From positions 1-64,000 of the forward strand of contig CAXXKI010000012.1 of assembly GCA_963667855.2 (NCBI GenBank): a stretch of DNA of 64,000 nt. Direction: 5' to 3'. Below the pieces are notes generated by a model that saw only the letters and a list, made by a program, of their open reading frames with translations, made no database searches and had not been told where the DNA came from. Of the stretch, positions 42,236 through 51,800 are shown piece after piece. This DNA is from G963667855 sp963667855. Lineage in GTDB: Bacteria > Planctomycetota > Phycisphaerae > UBA1845. Both the position numbers and the translations under genes were made by a program. The first letter of the stretch is position 1. Each line of letters begins with the position of its first letter.

Positions 42236-42519
42236 AGGAGGCGGAAATGCTGGAACGCCGACAGCGATTGAATGCGATTCAGACTCCGAAGATTATGGAA
42301 ATTCTCATATACCCGTTCAATTGTTATTTATGCCAAGCGTTCTGGGTGTCACTCTGCGTCTATCTGGTTACGAGCGATACGCGTGAGACGTGGTTTTTGA
42401 CCCCGCTGATGTACGCGGGCCTGATTTTGCTGTTATCGCGGGTAATGCCTAATGGTGTTACGCCGAATGCAGCGAGGCCGCAACCGGGGCAAGCTCGCCG
42501 TGGTTCGTGTGGCGGGTAG
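42232..42519 (+). CDS. DUF1360-like small membrane protein, copy 1
   Basis: A 95-residue protein with FNCYLCQAFWVSLCVYLVTSDTRETWFLTPLMYAGLILLLSRVMP and a terminal RRGSCGG. The Cys-X2-Cys in a hydrophobic segment followed by a second helix matches DUF1360-type membrane proteins seen in phages and sporulating bacteria. A close paralogue lies 128 bases downstream. Function unknown. Confidence 0.65.
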   Translation: MKEAEMLERRQRLNAIQTPKIMEILIYPFNCYLCQAFWVSLCVYLVTSDTRETWFLTPLMYAGLILLLSRVMPNGVTPNAARPQPGQARRGSCGG

Positions 42520-42530
42520 ACCGTTTTATA

Positions 42531-42560
42531 CAGCTACTTGGTTTGACCAGGTGGCTGTTT
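42531..42560 (+). terminator. Hairpin between the two DUF1360-like genes
   Basis: CAGCTACTTGGT (42531-42542) pairs with ACCAGGTGGCTG (42546-42557) over 12 positions, counting G-T pairs, with a TTG loop and a following TTTAAAC. The T-tract is short, so it may be a weak terminator or attenuator ahead of the second copy. Confidence 0.5.
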
Positions 42561-42647
42561 AAACCGGCCTGTCGGCTGGCATAACAACCAAAAGGCTCAT
42601 TCAACCGTAACATCCTGCCAGGGGGCTACGGTTAATGTCCGGCGAAA

Positions 42648-42932
42648 ATGACCGAGGCCCAGCGGCGGGAGCGGCAGGAAATCGTCAGCAGCTATCGTGC
42701 TCCGTTTGTGAAGCGGTTTTTGTTGTATCCGTTCAATTGCCAATTGTGCCAGGCGTTTTGGGTGTCGTTTTTTGCGTATCTGGCCACAGGTAGCGATCGG
42801 TCTTCGTGGATTATGTCGCCGCTTATGTATGCGGGATTGGTGTTATTGCTGTCGCGGTTGATGCCGGAGGGGGTGACGCCGATTCAAACAAGTCATCCTG
42901 GTCGTGTGGTGAGGTCGAGTTGTGGTGGGTAG
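42648..42932 (+). CDS. DUF1360-like small membrane protein, copy 2
   Basis: A 94-residue paralogue of the gene at 42232. It keeps PFNCQLCQAFWVSFFAYLATG...WIMSPLMYAGLVLLLSRLMPEGVTP and the same terminal SCGG. Start ATG 42648. Last gene before the A/T-rich zone that probably contains the right end of the prophage. Confidence 0.65.
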   Translation: MTEAQRRERQEIVSSYRAPFVKRFLLYPFNCQLCQAFWVSFFAYLATGSDRSSWIMSPLMYAGLVLLLSRLMPEGVTPIQTSHPGRVVRSSCGG

Positions 42933-43567
42933 TAGTGGGGCAGGGGAATAACACTTAACTTCCCAGCGAAGAAAATCGGAAAGATAATTTAGGTGGTTTA
43001 AATTGTCGTGATAGGAACCAACGGTTCGGGATCGAAGACGTTGGGAGTGTGTTTTTCTGTTGAAATTCAATCTATGAAAATGTTAATATCAGGATAAATC
43101 AGGGATCTCACCGGTCTCTGGCCGACCCTACACCTCGGTAGCATTGGCTGCCGGGGTGTTTTTGCATATTTGCTCATTTGTTTGAACTTCGAAATAGTGT
43201 ACACGAGCAAACTAGCGGGGAATTGAAGCGAAACTTTACTTGAAGTTGAAATATGGAATATGGGTAATATAGGGAAATATTTATCTCAGGGTTTTTACGG
43301 GAGTGATCAAGGGTATTTACTTAGGGAAATACACGGGGGCACATGATTGATACGCGATTAATCCTGATGCTGATAATCGTAATAAACCGCAAGAGGTTAG
43401 AAATTTTGTTCCTATCGTTGCGTATGTTTTCTCCCCCCCCTTAGGTTTTAAACGCGGTAGATTTTCGCGAACGCTTTACTAACGCATTGTGTTAATATAA
43501 GTAGAATGGAAATCTCAGCGTGTGAGAAAAAACATAAAGTGTGTGAATAGTATTAACAGCAAAAAAC
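42933..43567. other. Gene-free A/T-rich zone, possible right prophage boundary
   Basis: About 630 bases without a plausible gene. It holds the terminator at 43131-43163, a run of nine C (43432-43440) and an A/T-rich stretch leading to the defence island. It separates dense phage genes from genes of different base composition, so attR might be here, but no copy of the tRNA-Pro 3' end is visible. Confidence 0.4.
43131..43163 (+). terminator. Strong intrinsic terminator at the end of the phage late region
   Basis: CACCTCGGTAGC (43131-43142) pairs completely with GCTGCCGGGGTG (43147-43158) counting G-T pairs, loop ATTG, followed by TTTTT (43159-43163). It closes the rightward late operon about 200 bases after the last phage gene. 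Confidence 0.85.
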
Positions 43568-44542
43568 ATGATAGTTAAAACGAAAGAAGCAATTCCCACG
43601 AATGACAAATTCGAGCAGGCTGGTAACGCGGCTGAGGAGCAAATGGCTTTTTACTTACGCCGCGCGTTCGGCGATGATCCAGAGGTGTTCGTCTTCAACG
43701 ATTTGCGTCTGGCTAATAGTGAGGATGCCGCTCAGATGGATCATTTAATAATCCATCGGTTTGGTGTCTTCATTGTTGAGAGTAAGAGCGTCAGCGGCAA
43801 AGTTATTATCAATGAACACGGAGAGTGGATTCGAGTTTGGGGTCGTAAGGAAACGGGAATGTCATCGCCAATTACGCAAGCCCAACGGCAAGGCGAGTTC
43901 CTGCAGAAGCGACTTGATAGTAGTAAAGAGCAACTTAGGGATAAACGTATATTTGGTAAATTGCAGCCGACTTTTCAACATTGCCCAATAAATGTTTATG
44001 CTGCGATTTCTGATAAAGGTATCATTAAGAGAAAAAGCAAGAAGGCCACCCCAGAGATCTGTAAAGCTGATCAAGTCTGTGATCGCATCAAAGAGGAAAT
44101 CGCTCGGCACCGTAAAGCTAATAGTTTCTTTGGAAAACCAGATGGTGATTATGGACTTTGGCAACTCAAACCGGAAGAGTTGGATCGTGTTGTGAGGTTC
44201 CTTTTGGAACAACACACTCCGAGAGAAGACGTACCTGTTGAGAAAGCACCTTCGTTGCTGGCAACGTCACCACCACCTATTGCCGAACCGGCTGAGATCC
44301 CGAAACCCGACCAAGCCGGTAAAAACAATAGATTCTCCTGTAAGCACTGTCAGAGCGAAAACCTCGTCGCGAGTTATGGGAGATACGGTTATTACTTTAA
44401 ATGTACCGATTGCGACAAAAACACACCCATGGATTACTCATGTGGCGGGTGTGGAGCGAAAGGACGGATTCGTAAATCGGGTTCTAAGTTCCACCGGGTG
44501 TGTGCGGCTTGTGGTGCGGAGGTTCTTACTTGGGAGAACTAG
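43568..44542 (+). CDS. NERD-domain nuclease with C-terminal zinc ribbons
   Basis: A 324-residue protein. The N-terminal NERD domain is a PD-(D/E)XK nuclease-like fold: AEEQMAFYLRRAF, then QMDHLIIHRFGVFIVESKSVSG, with Asp58, Glu71 and Lys73 in the catalytic D...ExK pattern. A Pro-rich linker leads to a zinc-ribbon pair at the C-terminus (CKHCQ...CTDCD and CGGCG...CAACG), like topoisomerase or transposase ribbons. NERD proteins occur in DNA-processing and defence loci. It is the first gene of the rightward defence array, 76 bases ahead of the giant NTPase gene, and A+T-richer than the prophage. Confidence 0.85.
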   Translation: MIVKTKEAIPTNDKFEQAGNAAEEQMAFYLRRAFGDDPEVFVFNDLRLANSEDAAQMDHLIIHRFGVFIVESKSVSGKVIINEHGEWIRVWGRKETGMSSPITQAQRQGEFLQKRLDSSKEQLRDKRIFGKLQPTFQHCPINVYAAISDKGIIKRKSKKATPEICKADQVCDRIKEEIARHRKANSFFGKPDGDYGLWQLKPEELDRVVRFLLEQHTPREDVPVEKAPSLLATSPPPIAEPAEIPKPDQAGKNNRFSCKHCQSENLVASYGRYGYYFKCTDCDKNTPMDYSCGGCGAKGRIRKSGSKFHRVCAACGAEVLTWEN

Positions 44543-44618
44543 AACCATTCCCCAAGCCCTTCCGGAAGCACAAGTTTTCGAGTGGGCTTCCTAAAAACAT
44601 CGCCGAAGGAATTTCGTG

Positions 44619-47600
44619 ATGAGCCTTAACCCTGCTAATAGCTATTTACCAAGTGCAGAGATAGGTTCTTGTCTCCCGACAAGACGATTTTTGGTCGCTG
44701 AATCGAAACCGGAATTGGATGAATATGGTTTTCTTTCAACGGAGTTTCTTCCTCATACATTAAACGTATTGGAGTTATTCGAGTTTCCGATCACCTTAGT
44801 TGTTGCACCTCCGTGGACAGGCAAGACCTATGTATGTAAACAAACGTATTTTTATCTACAAAGGGAGGCGGAGCAAAAACCTCAAACGGCACGGTTTGGC
44901 GAATATTTCCATAGGACTAGCTTTGAAGAATACGCTGTTGGTGGAGAAATTTTTCCCACTTGGTGGGAAAAATGGCTGAGCAGCGACCATAAAGCATGTT
45001 GGCTTGTGGACGCTTTGGACGAAGATTACCGACGAAACTATAACCAGATGTTTAGTATACTAAATCGTCTTGGTGAACTTCGTGATAACAAGCGTCGTTG
45101 TGTCACTGTGATCTTGTTCTGTCGCGAAAACGACGTGCCATCTAAGATACGTACGCGTCTCAACGAAGTTTACGGTGAATCCAGCGTCCGAGATATTTGT
45201 TTTGCTCCGTTGGATCTGGAAAACGCTAAGACCTTTATTGGATCAGTAGAGAACCAGAAGAGAGTTTTCGATTTAATCACATCAAACAACCTAGGAGTAT
45301 TGGGAGGGCTCCCAACGGTGTTAGACTGTCTAAAACGGCAGAAACCAGGAACTGTTATTACACATGTTGAGGTTTGGCGAAATGTACTTCTTGAGTTACT
45401 GAAAGATAAGGCCAATGTAGGGGATGCTAACAGCGTCGAACCATCTCTTAAAGATCAATTTCGAGCGATAACTCGGATCGCGGCGATTTTGTTGTTGAGT
45501 GGTCAAAAGGAATTCACTATTCAAGAATCGACGGATGGTATGCCATCGTTTGACGACCTCTTTCCAACGAACGTTCAAAGAACTCGTGATCTACGGAATG
45601 CCTCTAAGTATGTTCTCGGATCGGTTGTGTTTTACCGTATAGATGACCGTTATGGATTTCGGCAGCGTCACGTTCAAGAATGGTTTGCAGTGTTCGAGTT
45701 AAAGGCATTTTCGTTTACCAGGATACGTCCCCTTCTAGTAGATACTGACAATAAACCACGAAGGGATTTATCTGGGATTTTTGGATTGCTTGCAGAGACA
45801 ACCGACCATGACGATGTTCGAAACTGGATTATCGAATTACATGGTGGAATAGCTCCGAGATCTGACGCTGCACCTTGGACGTTAGACCACGCCGTTAGAA
45901 CGCTGGATAGGCTTCAGGATATTGCTCGAACAACGAGAGCAGGATTATATTTTTGGCAAAACCAAGGGTTGGAAAGAATCGTAGCTCCGGGATTGGATAA
46001 GATACTTGCCCAAAGGATTGTTGACAACTCGTTAACATTACATGAGAGAGAACTATTAATTGACATCGCAGAGGCTACTAATGCTTTAAATGCCGTTGAA
46101 CCTGCCTGTCAGATGATTCGCGACACCCGCGAAGATCCGCGATTACGAAAATCGGCAGTTTTTCTAGCAGATAAACTAGCGAGTGACGAACAGCTTTACG
46201 GCCTCGGAAGATGGGTGAAAGAAGCAAGTCGTCGAAGCTCTACTCAGCGGTCAATTATAGGCTCAATAGTATACGCGCTTCGTATTAAAGGTTTGTGGGA
46301 TTTCGCAACTTGCGTAAGATATGCTCCGATTCAAGTAGGGCCACAGGATTACGGTAATATGGTTTGGCATAATCTCGAGTCCGGGATGACGTTGGAGAAC
46401 GCACGAGAAATACTGCAAATGCTTTCATGTAGAGAGATTCGGTTACCCAAAAGACGTCCGAAAAGACCACGAGGCGCTGCGGGGCTTAACTCGATTCTTG
46501 GTCAAGCAATTACCTTGATGGAAGAAACGCAGGATCTCTTGGAGTCCGATTATAAACTTCTGGTGGATTTTGTACGAAAACAAAGGCTTAATGATCGTTC
46601 GTTTAATAGACTGCAGATAATGTCCATAATCGCGAGAAGCGAAAAAGCAAGGCGTGAGTTATTTCTCGAAGAATTCCGTAAGGATCCCACTAGTGTAAAT
46701 CCAGGATTTGGTACCTGGCGATGGATACTTCGAGCTGAAGATGTTGATTGGCTTACGGAACAAGCGAAAAAGTTTGGAAACAAATCCACTTGGTTGTGGC
46801 AGGACGTACTGAAACTGACAACATACGATTCTATATCTGTTGGCCAAAGAAAGTGTATCCGAAAAATAGTTCGTCAAGTTGATCCGGATATCGTAATCAA
46901 GTTTGATTTGAGCCAGCGTCGCCGCCGCGCGGAAGAGCGAAAGTGGCAACCACGATCGGATGATCAAGAAGCGCAAGTTAAGCAGTTTACACTTGATGAG
47001 GTAGTTAATAATACTCTGAACAACGCTAAATTCACATTACGCCAGCGGATGGTTGGTTTAACGATGTGCTGTTTCGAGGAAGATAGCCGCCGACCAACTA
47101 ACGTATCGGGAAGATGGTTAGAGTTGAATCAACACACTCGAGAGAAAATCTATGAGGTATGTGGTAGAGCTCTTCAAAGATGCAGCGCTACTCCCATTCC
47201 CGACGGCAGTACCTTTCCATCGACTGTAATTTACGAAGGTACGTGCTTCGTGCGGGCGTTAACTGATCGTTCTTGGGAACACACATTAACAGGGAAACAG
47301 ATCGAAAAATGGTTACCAGCAGGTCTCCTTTTCTCTCGCGTTAATTTGAGCGAGGCGCTTTCTGTATGTGTCAAAGTCGACCGTAGAAAAACTGAGGAAG
47401 TCGTCATCCAAGAGGCTCAACGAGAACTGAGATCTGGTTTAGAGCATATTAGTGCACTTGCGATGTTTCCCGCGAAGTTATGGTCATCACACCTGTCAGA
47501 GCAAATGGCTAGTCTAGCGTCTTGCGAGCGTTATTCAGTTGCGGGTCGGATAACATTGTTAAATCTATTGATTAACCGGTCAGCTTCTCACGCTTTGGCA

Positions 47601-48776
47601 ATTGTTAAGGAATGGCGGTACTCCAAAAAAGGAAAGAAAGAAGAAATCGAGCAAAAACATTTTGCGGCTTTGAACGCGTTAATTGCAATTGATCCCCCCA
47701 CGGGAATTGAAGAACTGAAAAAGGATGTTCAAGAAAATGGGCGAGAGATCCTTGTTAAACTTGATGCGCTGCTAGGATCCTTGAGCGGTCGTTCCTTAAA
47801 ATTATCCGAGTTACCAACGGAACATTTGGAAATGTTGTTCGAAATGCTTCATGATGCATTTCCCCCTGATAAGGATCCGAAAGCGGAGCCAGGTGTTGCT
47901 TTCATGGTCACTCCAGAATATGAGCTACGGATGCTCAGACGCGAAATTCCCGCAATAATACATAATCGTGATAAGGACTCTGATTGTGATGCTATCGAAC
48001 GTTTGAGTAAAAAGTATAAAATTGTTCGACGATGGTATGAAGATAAAAAAGCTCATCGTAAAGCGCATGACGTGATTGACCTGATAGATCCGTTGGAAGG
48101 ACGCAATGGGATAACTAGGAATAGAGTGCCTATCGATCAGTTGGTTCACCTTATCGATTTCGTAAGGTATCGATTAATCCGCTCGTCACAAGATCTTCAA
48201 AATATTCTGTTGGAAGAACTCGCGTTTATTGGAAAAGATTCGCGGGAGCACGTTCACATGCTACACACTCCGAGGAAGAAGAAAAAAACGCAGAAGAGAC
48301 TTCATGAGGATGCATTACAGGCTTATGTAAAATGTCGACTGAGCGACCGTTTACCAAACGCAGTGCTCCCGTCAAGTACGCTGGTAGTTTTTATAGATAG
48401 AGAGCCACTCGCGACCGGTGATCAGCGTCTAGATATCAAGGTGCAATCGCCAACTATCGACGGTGATACAGCTACCGTTGTGATCGAAATAAAATGGTCT
48501 GACAACCCAGCCATCTCACGAAGTATGGTGACGCAGTTGGGAAAAGATTATCTTAAGGGACTCAATCTAACACATGGTATTTACCTAGTAGGGTGGTATG
48601 AACCCGGTAGATGGTCCAGAGATGCGTTAGGAAAAAGACCTCTCCGCAAGGATTCTATGGAAGCTTGGAAGCGAGCGTTGGAAGAGCAAGCGAAACTTTT
48701 TGGAGAAGCTAATCCGGAACTAAAAATCGTTACTTTTATGATCGATTTTAGTTGGCCCTCTGCGAGTAGCAATTAA
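44619..48776 (+). CDS. Giant NTPase with C-terminal PD-(D/E)XK nuclease (putative defence effector)
   Basis: A 1385-residue protein. Walker A APPWTGKT (residues 63-70), Walker B CWLVDALDE (127-135) and a CRE segment like the sensor of STAND/AAA ATPases (VILFCREND) form the N-terminal NTPase. About 900 residues of mostly helical, repeat-like sequence follow. The C-terminal about 130 residues form a nuclease: RLDIKV (Asp1272), VIEIKW (Glu1290, Lys1292), Gln1306 in TQLGKDYL and HGIYLVGWYEP, which match the D...ExK...Q core of the PD-(D/E)XK fold. The order (NTPase, helical, nuclease) is the reverse of Avs proteins. ATG 44619 has AAGGA upstream. I infer a sensor-activated nuclease in phage defence; I do not recognise a named family. 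Confidence 0.75.
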   Translation: MSLNPANSYLPSAEIGSCLPTRRFLVAESKPELDEYGFLSTEFLPHTLNVLELFEFPITLVVAPPWTGKTYVCKQTYFYLQREAEQKPQTARFGEYFHRTSFEEYAVGGEIFPTWWEKWLSSDHKACWLVDALDEDYRRNYNQMFSILNRLGELRDNKRRCVTVILFCRENDVPSKIRTRLNEVYGESSVRDICFAPLDLENAKTFIGSVENQKRVFDLITSNNLGVLGGLPTVLDCLKRQKPGTVITHVEVWRNVLLELLKDKANVGDANSVEPSLKDQFRAITRIAAILLLSGQKEFTIQESTDGMPSFDDLFPTNVQRTRDLRNASKYVLGSVVFYRIDDRYGFRQRHVQEWFAVFELKAFSFTRIRPLLVDTDNKPRRDLSGIFGLLAETTDHDDVRNWIIELHGGIAPRSDAAPWTLDHAVRTLDRLQDIARTTRAGLYFWQNQGLERIVAPGLDKILAQRIVDNSLTLHERELLIDIAEATNALNAVEPACQMIRDTREDPRLRKSAVFLADKLASDEQLYGLGRWVKEASRRSSTQRSIIGSIVYALRIKGLWDFATCVRYAPIQVGPQDYGNMVWHNLESGMTLENAREILQMLSCREIRLPKRRPKRPRGAAGLNSILGQAITLMEETQDLLESDYKLLVDFVRKQRLNDRSFNRLQIMSIIARSEKARRELFLEEFRKDPTSVNPGFGTWRWILRAEDVDWLTEQAKKFGNKSTWLWQDVLKLTTYDSISVGQRKCIRKIVRQVDPDIVIKFDLSQRRRRAEERKWQPRSDDQEAQVKQFTLDEVVNNTLNNAKFTLRQRMVGLTMCCFEEDSRRPTNVSGRWLELNQHTREKIYEVCGRALQRCSATPIPDGSTFPSTVIYEGTCFVRALTDRSWEHTLTGKQIEKWLPAGLLFSRVNLSEALSVCVKVDRRKTEEVVIQEAQRELRSGLEHISALAMFPAKLWSSHLSEQMASLASCERYSVAGRITLLNLLINRSASHALAIVKEWRYSKKGKKEEIEQKHFAALNALIAIDPPTGIEELKKDVQENGREILVKLDALLGSLSGRSLKLSELPTEHLEMLFEMLHDAFPPDKDPKAEPGVAFMVTPEYELRMLRREIPAIIHNRDKDSDCDAIERLSKKYKIVRRWYEDKKAHRKAHDVIDLIDPLEGRNGITRNRVPIDQLVHLIDFVRYRLIRSSQDLQNILLEELAFIGKDSREHVHMLHTPRKKKKTQKRLHEDALQAYVKCRLSDRLPNAVLPSSTLVVFIDREPLATGDQRLDIKVQSPTIDGDTATVVIEIKWSDNPAISRSMVTQLGKDYLKGLNLTHGIYLVGWYEPGRWSRDALGKRPLRKDSMEAWKRALEEQAKLFGEANPELKIVTFMIDFSWPSASSN

Positions 48777-48827
48777 GTGTTTAAACAATAATACTTCCGT
48801 TGCGTAATATTTAATCGAGTGGTCTTT

Positions 48828-51800
48828 ATGGGAATACATTTGCGTGCGTATAAGAACGGCGAAACCGGTGGCGCGGCAACCCACAAGGGCATCTGGTATC
48901 AGGCACTCTGGTGTGCGTTCCAAGCTGCTAGCACGCAGATTGAAACATCCGAAACTGGAGGCGTAAAACTCATCCTGGAGCCTTTTGGCGGCGATGCATG
49001 GCTTGAGCAACCTGGTCACCGTCGGGTTGTTCAATTGAAGACGGCTTATCGAGGCACGTGGTCGCTGAAAGAAGTTGTTGAAGATGTTCTGCCGGATCTT
49101 TATCGCGCTGTAGAACTTCGCAAGACTGGAAAAGTAACATACGAGTTTGTCACGGAAGGGCGATTAGGTGACTGGAAACCAGTCCTGAAGTTTTTCAAAT
49201 CGTTGGGCGAACGGTTTCCACAGGATGCATTGGATGAAAGCTTGAGCGCAGCGTACGAGGCGTTGGATGATCATTGTGCGATGAAATTCGCGGGTTCTAG
49301 TGGTACTTTCTGGAAGGGCACCCGGACCGAACGCAAAGTGTTTGATCGTATTTTGGAACACCTTCACAAGAAGGAGTTGGCAGCTAATGAGAAAGCCTCG
49401 ATTAAGCAAACACGTCGTAAGACGTGGCAGTTGCTAGCCCACTTCAAGTTCGAAGGCGATGTTCATGATGACGAAGTGCGGCGGAAATTGGACGATTACC
49501 TGCTAACTGTTGTAGAGCACCGTGAGAAGCTGGCGTCGATCCGGGATGCAATGGTCGGCTACTTGATCGATAGGTCGCGTAAGAGCCGTGCCACCATCAC
49601 TCCGGCTGAGCTGTTTCATCGACATGGATTGAAGAACGTGGTGCAAGTGGGCTGCAGTACCCTTCTTAGGGAACGATCGCGCGAGCAGGTTAAGCGTCGG
49701 GCACAACTGCTCATGTACTATCCAGAATGGGATGTAAGAAAATCCGACGATTCCGTGTCGCACAAGCTACTCTCCTTGCCACCGATCACTGCAGTTACGG
49801 GTGAAAGCGGCCATGGCAAGACTTGGCGATTGTGCGACGAAGTTCTAAGGTCTGACGGAACGGCAGTCGTACTCCTTAACTCAACCGGCGATATGCATGG
49901 AGATCTCCAGAACGCCGCGGACGAAGTGTGGCGAACCGCCCTGGGGCATGATGGTCAACTTAACCTGCAACGACTTTCTGCTCGACGGGCGGATGTTCTG
50001 GAGATTGCGCAGGACCAGCCGTGGTTACTGGTTGCCCTTGATGACCTCAAGAATGTCGATCAGGCCAACGCTCTGTTAACTGAGCCATTAGAAGAATGGG
50101 GTGTGCGCGTAATTGTCACCTGCGATAATGCAATTGCCGAGGTCTTTGAACAATATCGTTGTCAAAAACCCGAACGGGTTCAGGTTCTTCGTGTAGGTCC
50201 ATTCAGTACGAGCGAGCGAGATACTTACATCCAACGTAGGCTTGGTGATACTTGGGTGGACATTCCTCGGGTTGTTCGCGGATTGATCTGTTCTCCGCTG
50301 CTAGCGGCAACGTACTGCGACATCGCGAGTGAGCAGCATGGGTGGCAGCCACAGAATGAGTATGAGCTAATCGAGAGAAATTGGCTGCGCCTGACCAAAG
50401 GAAAAATTGCGCCCCATTGCCGAGACGAACTACGTCTGCGGCGGCTTGCTGCCACGATTCTTGACGGTGAGCCCTACCCATGGAAAGTTGGCTCGCTTGA
50501 TGACGCTGGTATCGATGAGGAAGCTGTCCATCGGATGGGAAAATGCGGATGGATTCGAATCAATACCGATGGTTATTATGAATTTTCACACAGCCGGTTC
50601 TTGAATTTCGCTGTGGCTAAATATCTTGCGGAAGGGCATAGAGATAAGCAGATTGAGGATACCGAGTTGGCTGAGCGGTTTGCTTTGATAATGGACGTCC
50701 GCAAGCAATACAGTGGTCCGTACCTTGGTTATGTGCCGATGGATTGGTTTTTCCTTCGTTGCCGCGATAACAAAGACGGTGCGGGAGCGCTATCGGTGCT
50801 GAGATTGCTCTGCGATAAGCTAGACCATCACTCCAAGGAGATACTCCATCGCGATCTATTGCCCACTCTGGGAGCAGCCGCACCACCGCTTCTCTGGGAT
50901 TCTTTTGTGAATATTGCCGAAAAGGGAACAGCGTGGGGGCTGAGTTCTGTTATTGATGGACTCGCATCGCTGCCGATTGAGCAATTGAAGCCGCGGATTA
51001 TAGAGCTTCTGGGAGAATCTAGTCCTCTCTTACAGCGGGCCGCGTTGAGACTCCTTTGCCGGTGCCCGGTGCCTGAAGCTCTCGATGCCGTTTGGAATTT
51101 ACACAAACAGATGCAAGATGATTCTGCAAGATTCCTCACTGCTGACGAGGTAGAACGCGGCAGGCCCGAGGCAGCAGCACGTTCTCTCTATAATATTGGA
51201 TTCGACGCACTTCGTGGATGCACGCGACTCAAGCCGGAGTGGCTTGCTGAAGCAATCCGGTGTGCTGCTCCTGATGTTGAGCCGGTGCATGATCTAGCGT
51301 ACTTGACGGCGAGGCTAAATGACGACGGAAACACGTGGCGTATCCGCAAGGAGGACCTCTTCACGATGGTCGCACACGATAAGCGCCGATCATTGGCATT
51401 GAATATCGGGATATGGCACGATGTGTCGAAAGCAGATTGGCTTGAGGAGGTAGTGAACGTCAATCAGGATTTTCTGGGAGCTGCAGCCCTGGAGGCGCTT
51501 GCTCAAATCGATCCATTCAGGGCGGTGCGTAATCTCAATCGTCTGCCTAGCGATCAGTGGTGTTTCAAGGGCCGGTTTCTCTCGCGCCTCTTCGCGAGCG
51601 TTCCCGCCGAAACGAATGAAGAGCTTCGTCGCAATATTCTTGCTGCTGAGGACCGGATGTTTGCGTTTCTAGTCTATCGTGGCAACGAGAATTCCATGGA
51701 CGTAAACACTTTTAATATTCTACTCGATACGTTTGAGGTGGAGGTTACGAAAATCTTGGAGGAAGCAGCGAGCTTTGGACTATCGAAGGTGCGCGATAAG

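Noticed and set aside
43432..43440. Run of nine C as a phase-variable promoter tract
   Set aside because: It lies about 130 bases upstream of the NERD gene with no visible promoter elements spaced around it. Evidence too thin.
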